The position numbers and the translations under genes were made by a program. 64,000 nt of DNA from Plantago ovata (lineage: Eukaryota > Streptophyta > Magnoliopsida > Lamiales > Plantaginaceae). The stretch lies in the NCBI GenBank assembly GCA_028274465.1, contig CM051455.1, positions 102,484,942 through 102,548,941 on the forward strand, in the 5' to 3' direction. Within the stretch, counting starts at the first letter, position 1. Each line of letters opens with the position of its first letter. Below the pieces are notes generated by a model. That model made no database searches. It had not been told where the DNA came from and saw nothing but the letters and a program-made list of their open reading frames with translations. Of this stretch, positions 11,820 to 22,824 are shown in pieces.

Positions 11820-11928
11820 TGAAAAGTAATAAGTACTTGCTGAGAAAGTTTTAAACGACAAAAGTTTGAAAAGACTATTCACCCCCCCCCCCCCTCTAGT
11901 CTTTTCTTGTTGTTTAAAGGGACCAACA
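11820..11928 (+). repeat. 3' LTR remnant of copia 1
   Basis: The last 109 bp of the LTR follow the gap, including the hairpin arms flanking GAAA, the C-run (longer than in the 5' LTR) and the terminal ACCAACA. The host MULE sequence resumes at 11929 with ATAAG. Confidence 0.9.
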
Positions 11929-12849
11929 ATAAGTACATTTCACCTTTCGCGGTTGGTATTGACAACATTATTTCTTGTAGGACTCAATCTAAAAGGCAAG
12001 TACCCCAACCCTGCCACTGTATTGTACCAGAAGAAGATTGTGGGGGTTATTGAACAGATGCGCCTATGCTCCTACAAAGTCTCTGTTCGAGGAGTGTGTA
12101 TCACAGTTTGAAGATGCAGGTGGGCCACGGGCAGTTGCTTTACTAAAAATCTCCCTCCAAAGATGTGCGCAGTTGCATATTCTCCAAATGTGGTACGTTA
12201 TGGGGAGATGACTTCAAATGCTGCAGAGTTTTTCAATACTCGAATAGTTCCTTTACGGTCCCTGCCTCCGATGGTCATGCTTGATAGCATACGCAAGGTT
12301 CTGATGCGATGGTATTCAGAACGTAGGAGTGAAAGTCGTGTTTGGAAAGGGACGCTTTGCCCTCGCCGGGAGAACCAATGGACTGCCTTTGTTGAGAAAG
12401 GAAGGTGTTGGGTGATTATTTCTCCAGATGGAGATGATGAAACCGGTATATATGAGGTTCTATCCAACACTACACAAACTGTGGATCTGAAGAAGAGGAC
12501 TTGTACTTGTCATGGGTGGCAGCTGCAGGGTTTTCCGTGCACGCAACCCAGGTCATTTCTCAAAAGCTACCACATGTTGTAGGTGTGATTGATCCTTGTT
12601 TCTTTGTTGCCACCTACAAACTAGCATATTCTCCTGAAATCCAGCCAATACCCACATCATTGCGTGGTGAATGTATAAGGACCATGGGGGAGGTGAAGAA
12701 AATTACTGCACCACCAAGAAAGTTGTCAGCTGGCAGGCCAAAGAAAGCGACACTATTCATTTGGTGAGATCCCCTATAAGAAGAAGAAGCCTTTCACATG
12801 CGGGGATTGCCTGGATAAGCCTTTCAGAAAATTATACATGTCTACATAA

Positions 12850-13974
12850 GTATAGAAAATTACAACCAATAATACCCACGTGTTAGAATTAACCAGACAA
12901 TTACAAACCAAAAGGACAATGAATCCCCACACCCACAATTGTTTGTTCCTGTGATGGTCCCAACTAAAACACAAATAGAATAACGATGTAACTCTATTTA
13001 TTGCAGAAGATATTGAAAATAGACTTTTAACAAAAATGATTTTGGGGACCCACCTTCTTCAACTGTAACATCATCTAGTACTGTCGGATTCGCAGCAACC
13101 GCTGATAGCATCCGTTCATAAATATTATCGGAATTCGATCTAGTCCTCCTCCAACCTAGCATTACATGAAGCATAGCTAAACAAAATTCCATCGGAAAAC
13201 GTTAATTAACTGACAAATTAAACTTCTTCAAAAATAATGCCAGATAAAATTGAACAAACCTGCCGCCCGAGACTGTCGAATCTGATATCGTGTAATGTCA
13301 TGTGAAAGAGTCATTGATTTACCAACAATCAATGAAAACTACCCGTAAAATTGAAGTTTCAGTGTTTTTTTTTTTTTGTAAGGAATCAGAGATATCTTAG
13401 TTTGAATGTGTGGTGGTGTGTGAATCCAACTATCACGTATCATGGAAAACCAACCCCAGCTACAGTGTGATGGGTACATTCGTTCTGACAAAAAGAAGGT
13501 TTTGAGCGCGTGGAGTGACACTATGAATGTCATCAACTCATATTTAGGTGTGCTAATCATGTCTTTTCAGTTAATTAACTAGTGGCATTCTAGACATTTC
13601 ATACCCCCCTAAAAGTCAACAACCTAAAGGGTGTGAAACCGAATTTTTCGCCAACATAGGCACCGCCTGATAGTTTCTCTATATAATTTTCCCTTAATCG
13701 ATGGGTCGGGTTTTGATATCGGTTTGGAAGGGCCGAAGTAAGACATTGAATTCATTACAAGAAACAAACTGCTAAAGCAGAGGCACATCAGAGTTACTTC
13801 ACAACAGTCCAGATACATAACAAAGAGTTGTGTGTTCCCTAAGCTTTCTAGGGTATATTAAATGATGACTTACACCCATAAAAAAATGTCTAAAGATGCA
13901 ACCCACCCGAATTCTCAATTAAATTCATAATCTAAAGAGCCTTCAATTAATACATATTACGAATATTCTCATAC
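12850..13974 (-). other. Segment u of unit A: exon-like block of unknown gene plus spacer
   Basis: Between the transposase stop and GlnRS exon 4. On the - strand a conserved open block (13192 to about 13075) contains YERMLSAVAANPTVLDD, followed by an intron-like stretch and TTGGGACCATCACAGG after a TTTTAG acceptor. It runs in the same direction as GlnRS. A poly-T run at about 13368 and a GGGTGTGAAACCGAATTTTTCGCC stretch near 13630, similar to the GGGTGTGAAAGCGATTTT stretch on the far side of the transposase, are candidate element-end sequences. I do not recognise the gene. Confidence 0.45.
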
Positions 13975-15085
13975 CAACACCACAAGCTTCTTCGAAGTCA
14001 TCGGATTTCAAGTTATCGGATGAAGTAGCTGAAAGAAAAGAAAAGGCAGCTTCCAACTGAGCAGGGGTCTTAATCTACGAAAACAGAGAAAATGGCTAGT
14101 ATCGCATTTGAAAACCATAGTGGTGTAAAGTATAAAATACAATAAATAAATAAAACTTGATAACCTTGAATGTGGTAATATATGAAAGCAAAGTAGGCCG
14201 ATGCACAAGAGCATTTGCCGGAAATTTTGTGGCGACCTGCCAACGGAAAACATGAAATCAAGTCATGTAAAGTATTGGTACATAAAAAAAGCAACAAAGC
14301 ATCCACACACAGGATGCATAAGAAACCTAATCCAGGAATGCTTCTACCCATCGAAACAACGAAATTGTACCATATATACAAACATAGCCAACTATGAGCT
14401 ACTACTCATGTAAACAAAACCTCCCAATGAAAGTATCGACTCACCGTGTAGAGCAAATTGCCGACAGATCGTTCACAACCACTAGTAGCTACGCCAGCCT
14501 GAAATACAGTATCCAAATATTATTAACTAGATATAATAAGTAAGCTCATATACCAACAACACCTTCAAATCAAGTTAAAACGTTTAATCCAACACTGTTT
14601 GGAGTTTAGCTATTGATTGAACTATTATAAACTGAAAATGAACAATTCTCAACCAAAATCGGATTGATAAACATCTCACAGCAACAAATCCATCCTTAAT
14701 TAACTAAGCACGAATCGAATATGATTGAACTAGTATAAACTGAAAATAAACAATTCTCAACCAAAATCGGATTGATAAACATCACGCAGCAACAAATCCA
14801 TCCTAAATCAACTAAGCACGAATCGAATATTCCTTTCCACAATCAGTCAGTTTGTTTCCACATTAACATAGGCATAAGACAAGCAGAAATTTGAGCTAAA
14901 CAGTATATGAAATGAAAAACAAACATGCAATTGGAGTTTGGGATGCACGCACGCATCTCGTGAATGACGGCAGTGAGATTGTTTGTGACTTTGTTGTTGG
15001 CGACGGTGTTTTTGGCCGTTCGTTCATCTAAACCAATATTGAGAAACAAATCGAGTGGCTTATCGCCGTCATGTTTCCCCACCAT
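13975..15085 (-). pseudogene. GlnRS 5' gene fragment, copy 1 (exons 1-4 with introns)
   Basis: Exons on the - strand: exon 1 15085-14957 (MVGKHDGDKPLDLFLNIG...), exon 2 14498-14445 (AGVATSGCERSVGNLLYT), exon 3 14236-14165 (VATKFPANALVHRP...), exon 4 14074-13975 (IKTPAQLEAAFSF...). Together they match the N-terminal non-catalytic domain of plant cytosolic glutaminyl-tRNA synthetase, which charges tRNA-Gln. The catalytic Rossmann core with HIGH and KMSKS motifs is absent. Introns are retained, so capture was at DNA level. The intron 1 donor is AT instead of GT (GAG then ATGCGT), as in copy 4. Intron 1 carries an internal duplication (AACCAAAATCGGATTGATAA twice). Confidence 0.88.
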
Positions 15086-15410
15086 CTTCTTCGAGGGAGC
15101 GAGCTATGAAGGTATGACGTTAGATTGTTTAGAGAGACTGGTAAAAAATGTAAAACTAAAACCCTAATTGCGTGTCGAAAGTATAGATTAACGGAATCCT
15201 CTTTAATTTTCAATGGATTCCTTCTTTTTTAGGCCAAAAAGCCACGCGGGTTACTTTAATTGGTGCTTACAAACAATACGAACTGTAAAGGTTCCAGGTC
15301 GCCGTTTATATGAATCTGGATATAGTAAACCGTGATTCAAGGCTCGACTAGACGACTAGTTCGTTTAAGACATCTCAGCTATAGGAGCAGATTGAAGAAA
15401 GGCAACTCAC
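15086..15410 (-). promoter_or_regulatory. GlnRS upstream flank captured with the gene
   Basis: Upstream of the GlnRS ATG on the - strand are a short leader with GCAATTAGGGTTTTAG, a telobox-like AGGGTTTTA motif common near translation-gene promoters, and about 300 bp of flank. It is kept in copies 4 and 5. Promoter activity is inferred only. Confidence 0.45.
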
Positions 15411-15550
15411 CGAAATTGTCTTGCTTTAAGAATTAGAATTAATAACTTGGATTTTGAAGAGACTGCAAATGGTAATGGGTTGAATGTGGGCTTGTCTTGT
15501 GTAAGGGGAAGCTTCTTGAGCCTATTGGTTCTGATGGGTGTTTTGGACAT
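15411..15550 (-). pseudogene. Exon-like segment S (unknown gene, first exon?), junction of units A and B
   Basis: On the - strand an ATG at 15550 opens 46 codons (MSKTPIRTNRLKKLPLTQDK...) ending at a strong splice donor (CG then GTGAGTTG). It points the same way as GlnRS and lies about 330 bp upstream of it. The same block is at 25889-26028. I do not recognise the protein. The opposite strand is also open for about 60 codons, so the coding strand is not certain. Confidence 0.4.
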
Positions 15551-16049
15551 GGAGTTTGTTTTGGTCGGGCCGCTGAATTCTAATGTGTTAATCAATGGCC
15601 GGCACATGTATATAATTGAGAAAATTGTCTAATAACACCCACTTTTGAAAAATCTTCACATTCACACCCTGGTCAACACAAAAAGGAAAAAAATCGCTTT
15701 CACACCCTCTCCGTCTTAACAGCTTTTGAGGGAAACGCACGCGGCGCTTAATTACAGAAGATTAGTCGTATTAATGGCTCAGACAATTTATCCTCTCTCC
15801 CCAACACTCTCCGGAATTCATTCACACCCACCCAGCTCGATTCATTCTCTCCCCGGTAAAAGGTGTCAGAGATTTTTGAATTTCAAATTCTTTCTGAAGA
15901 TGTTTCATATAAATAGTGACATCAAACATTCATTCTCTCAGATGAACTTCATGAAAAAAGGGGGAAAATTCAAAAACATTCTTACAGAGTCATTGATCTA
16001 GGAGATTTGCGTATACGGTAGAGTCATTAATCTAGGCGATTTGGAGCGG
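15551..16049 (+). promoter_or_regulatory. 5' flank and leader of MULE transposase copy B
   Basis: This segment lies between S and the transposase ATG. It contains repeats of the type CACACCC (for example TTCACATTCACACCCTGGTC and CTTTCACACCCTCTCC) that mirror the GGGTGTGAAA stretch on the 3' side of the unit, and a TATAAATAG-like element at about 15909. It would be the transposase promoter and may include the element's terminal region, but I could not prove a terminal inverted repeat. Confidence 0.4.
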
Positions 16050-18613
16050 ATGATGGAGACGTATACGGAAGAAGCAGGTATTCATATGAAAAAGCTGATT
16101 TGCGTACTCATGGTCGACTACAACCAGGTACAATCTGGCATCACCATTCATGAACTTTCCAAATATGATGACGATTGAGTAGTGTTAGGATGAAGTGGTC
16201 GACCCTAGTAAATCAAAGTGCAATTTCATTTACCTACTCTATCGGTACATACCCCGCTGTAAGCATGAATTGTGATGCCGATTTTGTTGTTATGATGTAC
16301 CATATTGGTAATTTATGTCCCAAAGTAGTAGATTTGAAGATGACATACAATGATGTTGTTGTAGATAGTCGAGGGATGTCTGAGGAGAATGTTAGAAGTG
16401 GAAAATGTAAAAAAAGTAGAGCCACAATGGTTGGCAGAAAATGTTCTCAAAATTTTGGTTCGGCAGAATTTGATGAAGATATGACACCACGTTTTGATGT
16501 TACTCCTCTAGAGGTGGTTACTCCACTTGTAAGCAAGATCTGGGCTAGTAATATGAGGGGGATTGGCCATAAATTCCTTGGTGGTTCAGACGAGTTTCGT
16601 AGTGAGTTAATAAAGTATGCGGGTCACTTTGGCTTTAAATATGCTTTTTCTAGGAACAACAAGCAAGGTGTGTCCGTGTACTGTAAGAAGCGAAACACAA
16701 TGGGGTGCAAGTGGAAACATTCTGGGACTGAGAAAAAGATTAATGGTGTGATGGAATATTTCTTGATCAATAGCGGGGTGCTTGTGCATGACTGCAATAG
16801 TTTGTTAATGAAGGATGATAGTTCTCGCTTCACACCCAAAATGATAGTTGCAATGGTATTGGAGAATGTTAAGCAAAATCCTGGTATCAATGGGAAGGCA
16901 GTGGAGAACTTGATGTCGACTAAATATGGGATGACTGTTAATTATATTAAGGCATGGAGAGCACTTCAGATTTATAGAGATAAGATTTATGGTGGATATA
17001 AGGACTCGTTTAACGCACTTCAATGGTATGGGAGGGTCGTGCAAGAAACCAACCCCGGTTCTGTGTTTGATATACAGACAAAGCGTGAGACAAATGAGTT
17101 TTGTCGTTGCTTCTTGTCGTTCCAAGCGAGCTTAGATGGTTTCAGCCGTTGTCGCCCTATGCTTTTTATTGATGCTACATCATTGAAAGGGAAATATAAA
17201 GGGCAACTCCTGACTGCTCTTGGCAAGGACGGTGACAATGGTAAATTCTCAGTTAATGTGTTACTATTATAAAGTTATTATAAGATCAATTACATTTGTT
17301 GTACAAGTGTATTTACCTTACTGGTTATGTGGCAATGTGTATCAATGTCAGGGCTGTTTCTGGTGGCTTTTGGAATAGTGGATGCAGAAACAACAGATAA
17401 TTAGACCAACTTCATACGTATGTTAAATATTGAATTATGTCATGTAAATTTAACTACTCGCATATTCAATAGACTTATTGTGTCATAATTTAATGCAGGA
17501 ATGCTGCAAACACACGTTCGCCATGAGAAGAAGATATTTTTCTTTCTGACCGACATGATGGGATAATGGCTGCCCTCCCGGCCGTGTATGCTGAACCGAG
17601 GCACTTCTACTTTCTTTGGCATCTAGGTTGCAAATCTTTTATAAGTACATTACACCAGATATTATATGCATTATAATTTGAAATATTTCATAAGTACATT
17701 TCACCTTTCGCGGTTGGTATTGACAACATTATTTCTTTTAGGACTCAATCTAAAAGGCAAGTACCCCAACCCTGCCACTGTATTGTACCGGAAGAAGATT
17801 GTGGGGGTTATTGAACAGATGCGCCTATGCTCCTACAAAGTCTCTGTTCGAGAAGTGTGTATCACAGTTTGAAGATGCAGGTGGGCCACGGGCAGTTGCT
17901 TTCCTAAAAAATCTCCCTCCAAAGATGTGGGCAGTTGCATATTCTCCAAATGTGGTACGTTATGGGGAGATGACTTCAAATGTTGCAGAGTTTTTCAATA
18001 CTCGAATAGTTCCTTTACGGTCCCTGCCTCCGATGGTCATGCTTGATAGCATACGCAAGGTTCTGATGCGATGGTATTCAGAACGTAGGAGTGAAAGTTG
18101 TGTTTGGACAGGGACGCTTTGCCCTCGCCGGGAGAACCAATGGAATGCCTTTGTTGAGAAAGGAAGGTGTTGGGTGATCATTTCGCCAGATGGAGATGAT
18201 GAAACCGGTATATATGAGGTTCTATCCAACACTACACAAACTGTGGATCTGAAGAAGAGGACTTGTACTTGTTATGGGTGGCAGCTGCAGGGTTTTCCGT
18301 GCACGCAACCCAGGTCATTTCTCAAAAGCTACCACATGTTGTAGGTGTGATTGATCCTTGTTTCTTTGTTGCCACCTACAAACTAGCATATTCTCCTGAA
18401 ATCCAGCCAATACCCACATCATTGCGCGGTGAATATATAAGGGCCATGGGGGAGGTGAAGAAAATTACTGCACCACCAAGAAAGCTGTCAGCTGGCAGGC
18501 CAAAAAGAAAGCGACACTATTCATTTGGTGAGATCCCCTATAAGAAGAAGAAGCCTTTCACATGCGGGGATTGCCTGGATAAGCCTTTCAGAAAATTATA
18601 CATGTCTACATAA
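16050..18613 (+). pseudogene. MULE transposase, copy B (most complete + strand copy)
   Basis: The ATG at 16050 is followed by a one-base deletion near 16173; the main frame runs 16175-17240. Order: N-terminal domain, acidic linker, zinc-binding segment (YCKKRNTMGCKWK, VHDC), then the first catalytic Asp in MLFIDATSLKGKYKG. Intron 1 is 17241-17351. Exon 2 has VAFGIVDAETTDN, then TAG where the family has Trp. Exon 3 from 17499 holds SDRHDGI, out of frame through an extra base in a T-rich run. Exon 4 from 17742 carries the C-terminal helices and the SWIM finger (CTCYGWQLQGFPC, then a shift). The tail keeps only CGDC of a CCHC knuckle. The stop is at 18611. Not functional. Confidence 0.9.
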
Positions 18614-19739
18614 GTATAGAAAATTACAACCAATAATACCCACGTGTTAGAATTAACCAGACAATTACAAACCAAAAGGACAATGAATCCCCACACCCAC
18701 AATTGTTTGTTCCTGTGATGGTCCCAACTAAAACACAAATAGAATAACGATGTAACTCTATTTATTGCAGAAGATATTGAAAATAGACTTTAACAAAAAT
18801 GATTTTGGGGACCCACCTTCTTCAACTGTAACATCATCTAGTACTGTCGGATTCGCAGCAACCGCTGATAGCATCCGTTCATAACTATTATCGGAATTCG
18901 ATCTAGTCCTCCTCCAACCTAGCATTACATGAAGCATAGCTAAACAAAATTCCATCGGAAAACGTTAATTAACTGACAAATTAAACTTCTTCAAAAATAA
19001 TGCCAGATAAAATTGAACAAACCTGTCGCCCGAGACTGTCGAATCTGATATCGTGTAATGTCATGTGAAAGAGTCATTGATTTACCAACAATCAATGAAA
19101 ACTACCCGTAAAATTGAAGTTTCAGTGTTTTTTTTTTTTTTTGTAAGGAATCAGAGATATCTTAGTTTGAATGTGTGGTGGTGTGTGAATCCAACTATCA
19201 CGTATCATGGAAAACCAACCCCAGCTACAGTGTGATGGGTACATTCGTTCTGACAAAAAGAAGGTTTTGAGCGCGTGGAGTGACACTATGAATGTCATCA
19301 ACTCATATTTAGGTGTGCTAATCATGTCTTTTCAGTTAATTAACTAGTGGCATTCTAGACATTTCATACCCCCCTAAAAGTCAACAACCTAAAGGGTGTG
19401 AAACCGAATTTTTCGCCAACATAGGCACCGCCTGATAGTTTCTCTATATAATTTTCCCTTAATCGATAGGTCGGGTTTTGATATCGGTTTGGAAGGGCCG
19501 AAGTAACACATTGAATTCATTACAAGAAACAAACTGCTAAAGTAGAGGCACATCAGAGTTACTTCACAACAGTCCAGATACATAACAAAGAGTTGTGTGT
19601 TCCCTAAGCTTTCTAGGGTATATTAAATGATGACTTACACCCATAAAAAAATGTCTAAAGATGCAACCCACCCGAATTCTCAATTAAATTCATAATCTAA
19701 AGAGCCTTCAATTAATACATATTACGAATATTCTCATAC
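18614..19739 (-). other. Segment u of unit B
   Basis: Near-identical to 12850-13974. The exon-like block is at about 18955-18840 on the - strand (YERMLSAVAANPTVLDD). The poly-T run is at about 19129. No recognisable gene. Confidence 0.45.
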
Positions 19740-20670
19740 CAACACCACAAGCTTCTTCGAAGTCATCGGATTTCAAGTTATCGGATGAAGTAGCTGAAAG
19801 AAAAGAAAAGGCAGCTTCCAACTGAGTAGGGGTCTTAATCTACGAAAACAGAGAAAATGGCTAGTATCGCATTTGAAAACCATAATGGTGTAAAGTATAA
19901 AATACAATAAATAAATAAAACTTGTTAACGTTGAATGTGGTAATATATGAAAGCAAAGTAGGCCGATGCACAAGAGCATTTGCCGGAAATTTTGTGGCGA
20001 CCTGCCAACGGAAAACATGAAATCAAGTCATGTAAAGTATTGGTACATAAAAAAAGCAACAAAGCATCCACACACAGGATGCATAAGAAACCTAATCCAG
20101 GAATGCTTCTACCCATCGAAACAACGAAATTGTACCATATATACAAACATAGCCAACTATGAGCTACTACTCATGTAAACAAAACCTCCCAATGAAAGTA
20201 TCGACTCACCGTGTAGAGCAAATTGCCGACAGATCGTTCACAACCACTAGTAGCTACGCCAGCCTGAAATACAGTATCCAAATATTATTAACTAGATATA
20301 ATAAGTAAGCTCATATACCAACAACACCTTCAAATCAAGTTAAAACGTTTAATCCAACACTGTTTGGAGTTTAGCTATTGATTGAACTATTATAAACTGA
20401 AAATGAACAATTCTCAACCAAAATCGGATTGATAAACATCTCACAGCAACAAATCCATCCTTAATTAACTAAGCACGAATCGAATATGATTGAACTAGTA
20501 TAAACTGAAAATAAACAATTCTCAACCAAAATCGGATTGATAAACATCACGCAGCAACAAATCCATCCTAAATCAACTAAGCACGAATCGAATATTCCTT
20601 TCCACAATCAGTCAGTTTGTTTCCACATTAACATAGGCATAAGACAAGCATAAATTTGAGCTAAACAGTA
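19740..20670 (-). pseudogene. GlnRS fragment, copy 2 (exons 4-2; exon 1 lost at the palindrome axis)
   Basis: Exon 4 19839-19740, exon 3 20001-19930, exon 2 20263-20210, then intron 1 until an abrupt switch to copia LTR at 20671. Exon 3 ends AAC instead of AAG at the donor. Otherwise it is nearly identical to copy 1. Confidence 0.85.
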
Positions 20671-20891
20671 TAAGCTTCAGCATCAATAAATTATTTTCTT
20701 TTCAGAAAATAAAATACATTATACGCAAAAGAAATAACTTATCTAGCATCTAAACTAAGTGATCAGCAAACGTTCCTCTTTTACAATGTCCTTAAAATTC
20801 TAAATTCCTATGGACCTTAAGAGTACTAGTTACTGGACTTTCCTTAATTTAGCATGGTTAATTGCTCATCAAAATTACAAGATTCCTAACA
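20671..20891 (-). repeat. Copia LTR fragment at the axis of the palindrome
   Basis: This is the first ~220 bp of the copia LTR in reverse orientation. The LTR terminus (CCTAACA on +, that is TGTTAGG) abuts GlnRS exon 1 exactly at 20892. The other end is broken inside the LTR. It includes one ATTTTCTTTTCAGAAAAT palindrome. A copia element therefore inserted in GlnRS exon 1, and most of it was lost when the inverted junction formed. Confidence 0.85.
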
Positions 20892-21867
20892 CCACTCGAT
20901 TTGTTTCTCAATATTGGTTTAGATGAACGAACGGCCAAAAACAACGTCGCCAACAACAAAGTCACAAACAATCTCACTGCCGTCATTCACAAGGTGCGTG
21001 CGTGCATCCCAAACTCCAATTGCATGTTTGTTTTTCATTTCATATACTGTTTAGCTCAAATTTCTGCTTGTCTTATGCCTATGTTAATGTGGAAACAAAC
21101 TGACTGATTGTGGAAAGGAATATTCGATTCGTGCTTAGTTGATTTAGGATGGATTTGTTGCTGCGAGATGTTTATCAATCCGATTTTGGTTGAGAATTGT
21201 TCATTTTCAGTTTATAATAGGTCAATCAATAGCTAAACTCCAAACAGTGTTGGATTAAACGTTTTCACTTGATTTGAAGGAGTTGTTGGTATATGAGCTT
21301 ACTTGTTATATCTAGTTAATAATATTTGGATACTGTATTTCAGGCTGGCGTAGCTACTAGTGGTTGTGAACGATCTGTCGGCAATTTGCTCTACACGGTG
21401 AGTCGATACTTTCATTGGGAGGTTTTGTTTACATGAGTAGTAGCTCATAGTTGGCTATGTTTGTATATATGGTACAATTTCATTGTTTCGATGGGTAGAA
21501 GCATTCCTGGATTAGGTTTCTTATGCATCCTGTGTGTGGATGCTTTGTTGCTTTTTTTATGTACCAATACTTTACATGACTTGATTTCATGTTTTCCGTT
21601 GGCAGGTCGCCACAAAATTTCCGGCAAATGCTCTTGTGCATCGGCCTACTTTGCTTTCATATATTACCACATTCAAGGTTAACAAGTTTTATTTATTTAT
21701 TGTATTTTATACTTTACACCATTATGGTTTTCAAATGCGATACTAGCCATTTTCTCTGTTTTCGTAGATTAAGACCCCTGCTCAGTTGGAAGCTGCCTTT
21801 TCGTTTCTTTCTGCTACTTCATCCGATAACTTGAAATCCGATGACTTCGAAGAAGCTTGTGGTGTTG
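20892..21867 (+). pseudogene. GlnRS fragment, copy 3 (exon 1 truncated)
   Basis: Exon 1 begins mid-codon series at 20892 (PLDLFLNIGLDERTAKN) and ends at 20993 with an intact GTGCGT donor. Exon 2 is 21344-21397, exon 3 21606-21677 and exon 4 21768-21867, all with canonical GT...AG borders. The first seven or so codons are lost to the copia fragment. Intron 1 lacks the internal duplication seen in copies 1, 4 and 5. Confidence 0.87.
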
Positions 21868-22824
21868 GTATGAGAATATTCGTAATATGTATTAATTGAA
21901 GGCTCTTTAGATTATGAATTTAATTGAGAATTCGGGTGGGTTGCATCTTTAGAATTTTTTTATGGGTGTAAGTCATCAATTAATATACCCTAGAAAGCTT
22001 AGGGAACACACAACTCTTTGTTATGTATCTGGACTGTTGTGAAGTAACTCTGATGTGCCTCTGCTTTAGCAGTTTGTTTCTTGTAATGAATTCAATATCT
22101 TACTTCGGCCCTTCCAAACCGATATCAAAACCCGACCCATCGATTAAGGGAAAATTATATAGAGAAACTATCAGGCGGTGCCTATGTTGGCGAAAAATTC
22201 TCTTTCACACCCATCACACTGTAGCTGGGGATGGTTTTCGATGATATGTGATAGTTGGATTCACACACCACCACACATTCAACTAAGATATCTCTGATTC
22301 CTTACAAAAAAAAAAAACACTGAAACTTCAATTTTACGGGTAGTTTTCATTGATTGTTGGTAAATAAATGACTCTTTGACATGACATTACACGATATCAG
22401 ATTCGACAGTCTCAGGCGGCAGGTTTGTTCAATATTATCTGGCATTATTTTGAAGAAGTTTAATTTGTCAGTTAATTAACGTTTTCCGATGGAATTTTGT
22501 TTAGCTATGCTTCATGTAATGCTGGGTTGGAGGAGGACTATTCCGATAATAGTTATGAACGGATGCTATCAACGGTTGCTGCGAATCCGACAGTACTAGA
22601 TGATGTTACAGTTGAAGAAAGTGGGTCCCCAAAATCATTTTTGTTAAAAGTCTATTTTCAACATCTTCTGCAATAAATAGAGTTACATCGTTATTCTATT
22701 TGTGTTTTAGTTGGGACCATCACAGGAACAAACAATTGTGGGTGTGGGGATTCATTGTCCTTTTGGTTTGTAATTGTCTGGTTAATTCTGACACGTGGGT
22801 ATTATTGGTTCTAATTTTCTATAC
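21868..22824 (+). other. Segment u of unit C
   Basis: Inverted counterpart of 18614-19739, with internal deletions near 22200. The exon-like block at about 22520-22625 reads, in one frame, SYERMLSTVAANPTVLDD, followed by an intron-like AT-rich stretch and TTGGGACCATCACAGG. Same orientation as GlnRS. Confidence 0.45.

Larger units (their letters stand above)
2313..11928 (+). mobile_element. Ty1/copia Sirevirus-like retrotransposon, copy 1
   Basis: The element runs from TGTTAGG to ACCAACA and is flanked by ATAAC (2308-2312) and ATAAG (11929-11933), a 5-bp target duplication with one mismatch. It is inserted in an intron of transposase copy A. The order is LTR, initiator-Met PBS, gag, pol in copia order (protease, integrase, RT, RNase H), a noncoding hairpin spacer, then an extra ORF. 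The rest of the extra ORF, the polypurine tract and most of the 3' LTR are lost in a 100-N gap. The extra ORF after pol and the long LTR fit the Sirevirus group. At least six frameshifts show it is dead. Confidence 0.9.
1542..12849 (+). pseudogene. MULE transposase, copy A, split by copia 1 and 5'-truncated
   Basis: Two blocks, 1542-2312 and 11929-12849, form one transposase pseudogene. Block 1 starts inside the N-terminal zinc-binding segment (YCKKRNTMGCKWK, later VHDC). It then has a roughly 270-bp deletion at 1877 that removes the first catalytic Asp region present in the other copies. It resumes in intron 1 and carries exon 2 (VAFGIVDAETTDN, then TAG) and exon 3 (HEKKIFF, then a shifted SDRHDGI). 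Block 2 holds the C-terminal half (NVVRYGEMTSNAAEFFNTR) and a SWIM-type zinc finger beginning CTCHGWQLQGFPC, which is frameshifted after the third Cys. The TAG and both frameshifts are shared with copies B to D. MULE transposases cut and paste DNA with a DDE RNase-H-like core; this copy cannot. Confidence 0.85.

Noticed and set aside
13975..15085. GlnRS as a functional host gene
   Set aside because: Only the first four exons are present; the catalytic core is missing in every copy, and some splice donors are broken.
15551..15720. Defined MULE terminal inverted repeat
   Set aside because: CACACCC/GGGTGTG motifs and GAGAAAATT-like ends face each other across the transposase, but arms align poorly and no 9-bp target duplication was found.
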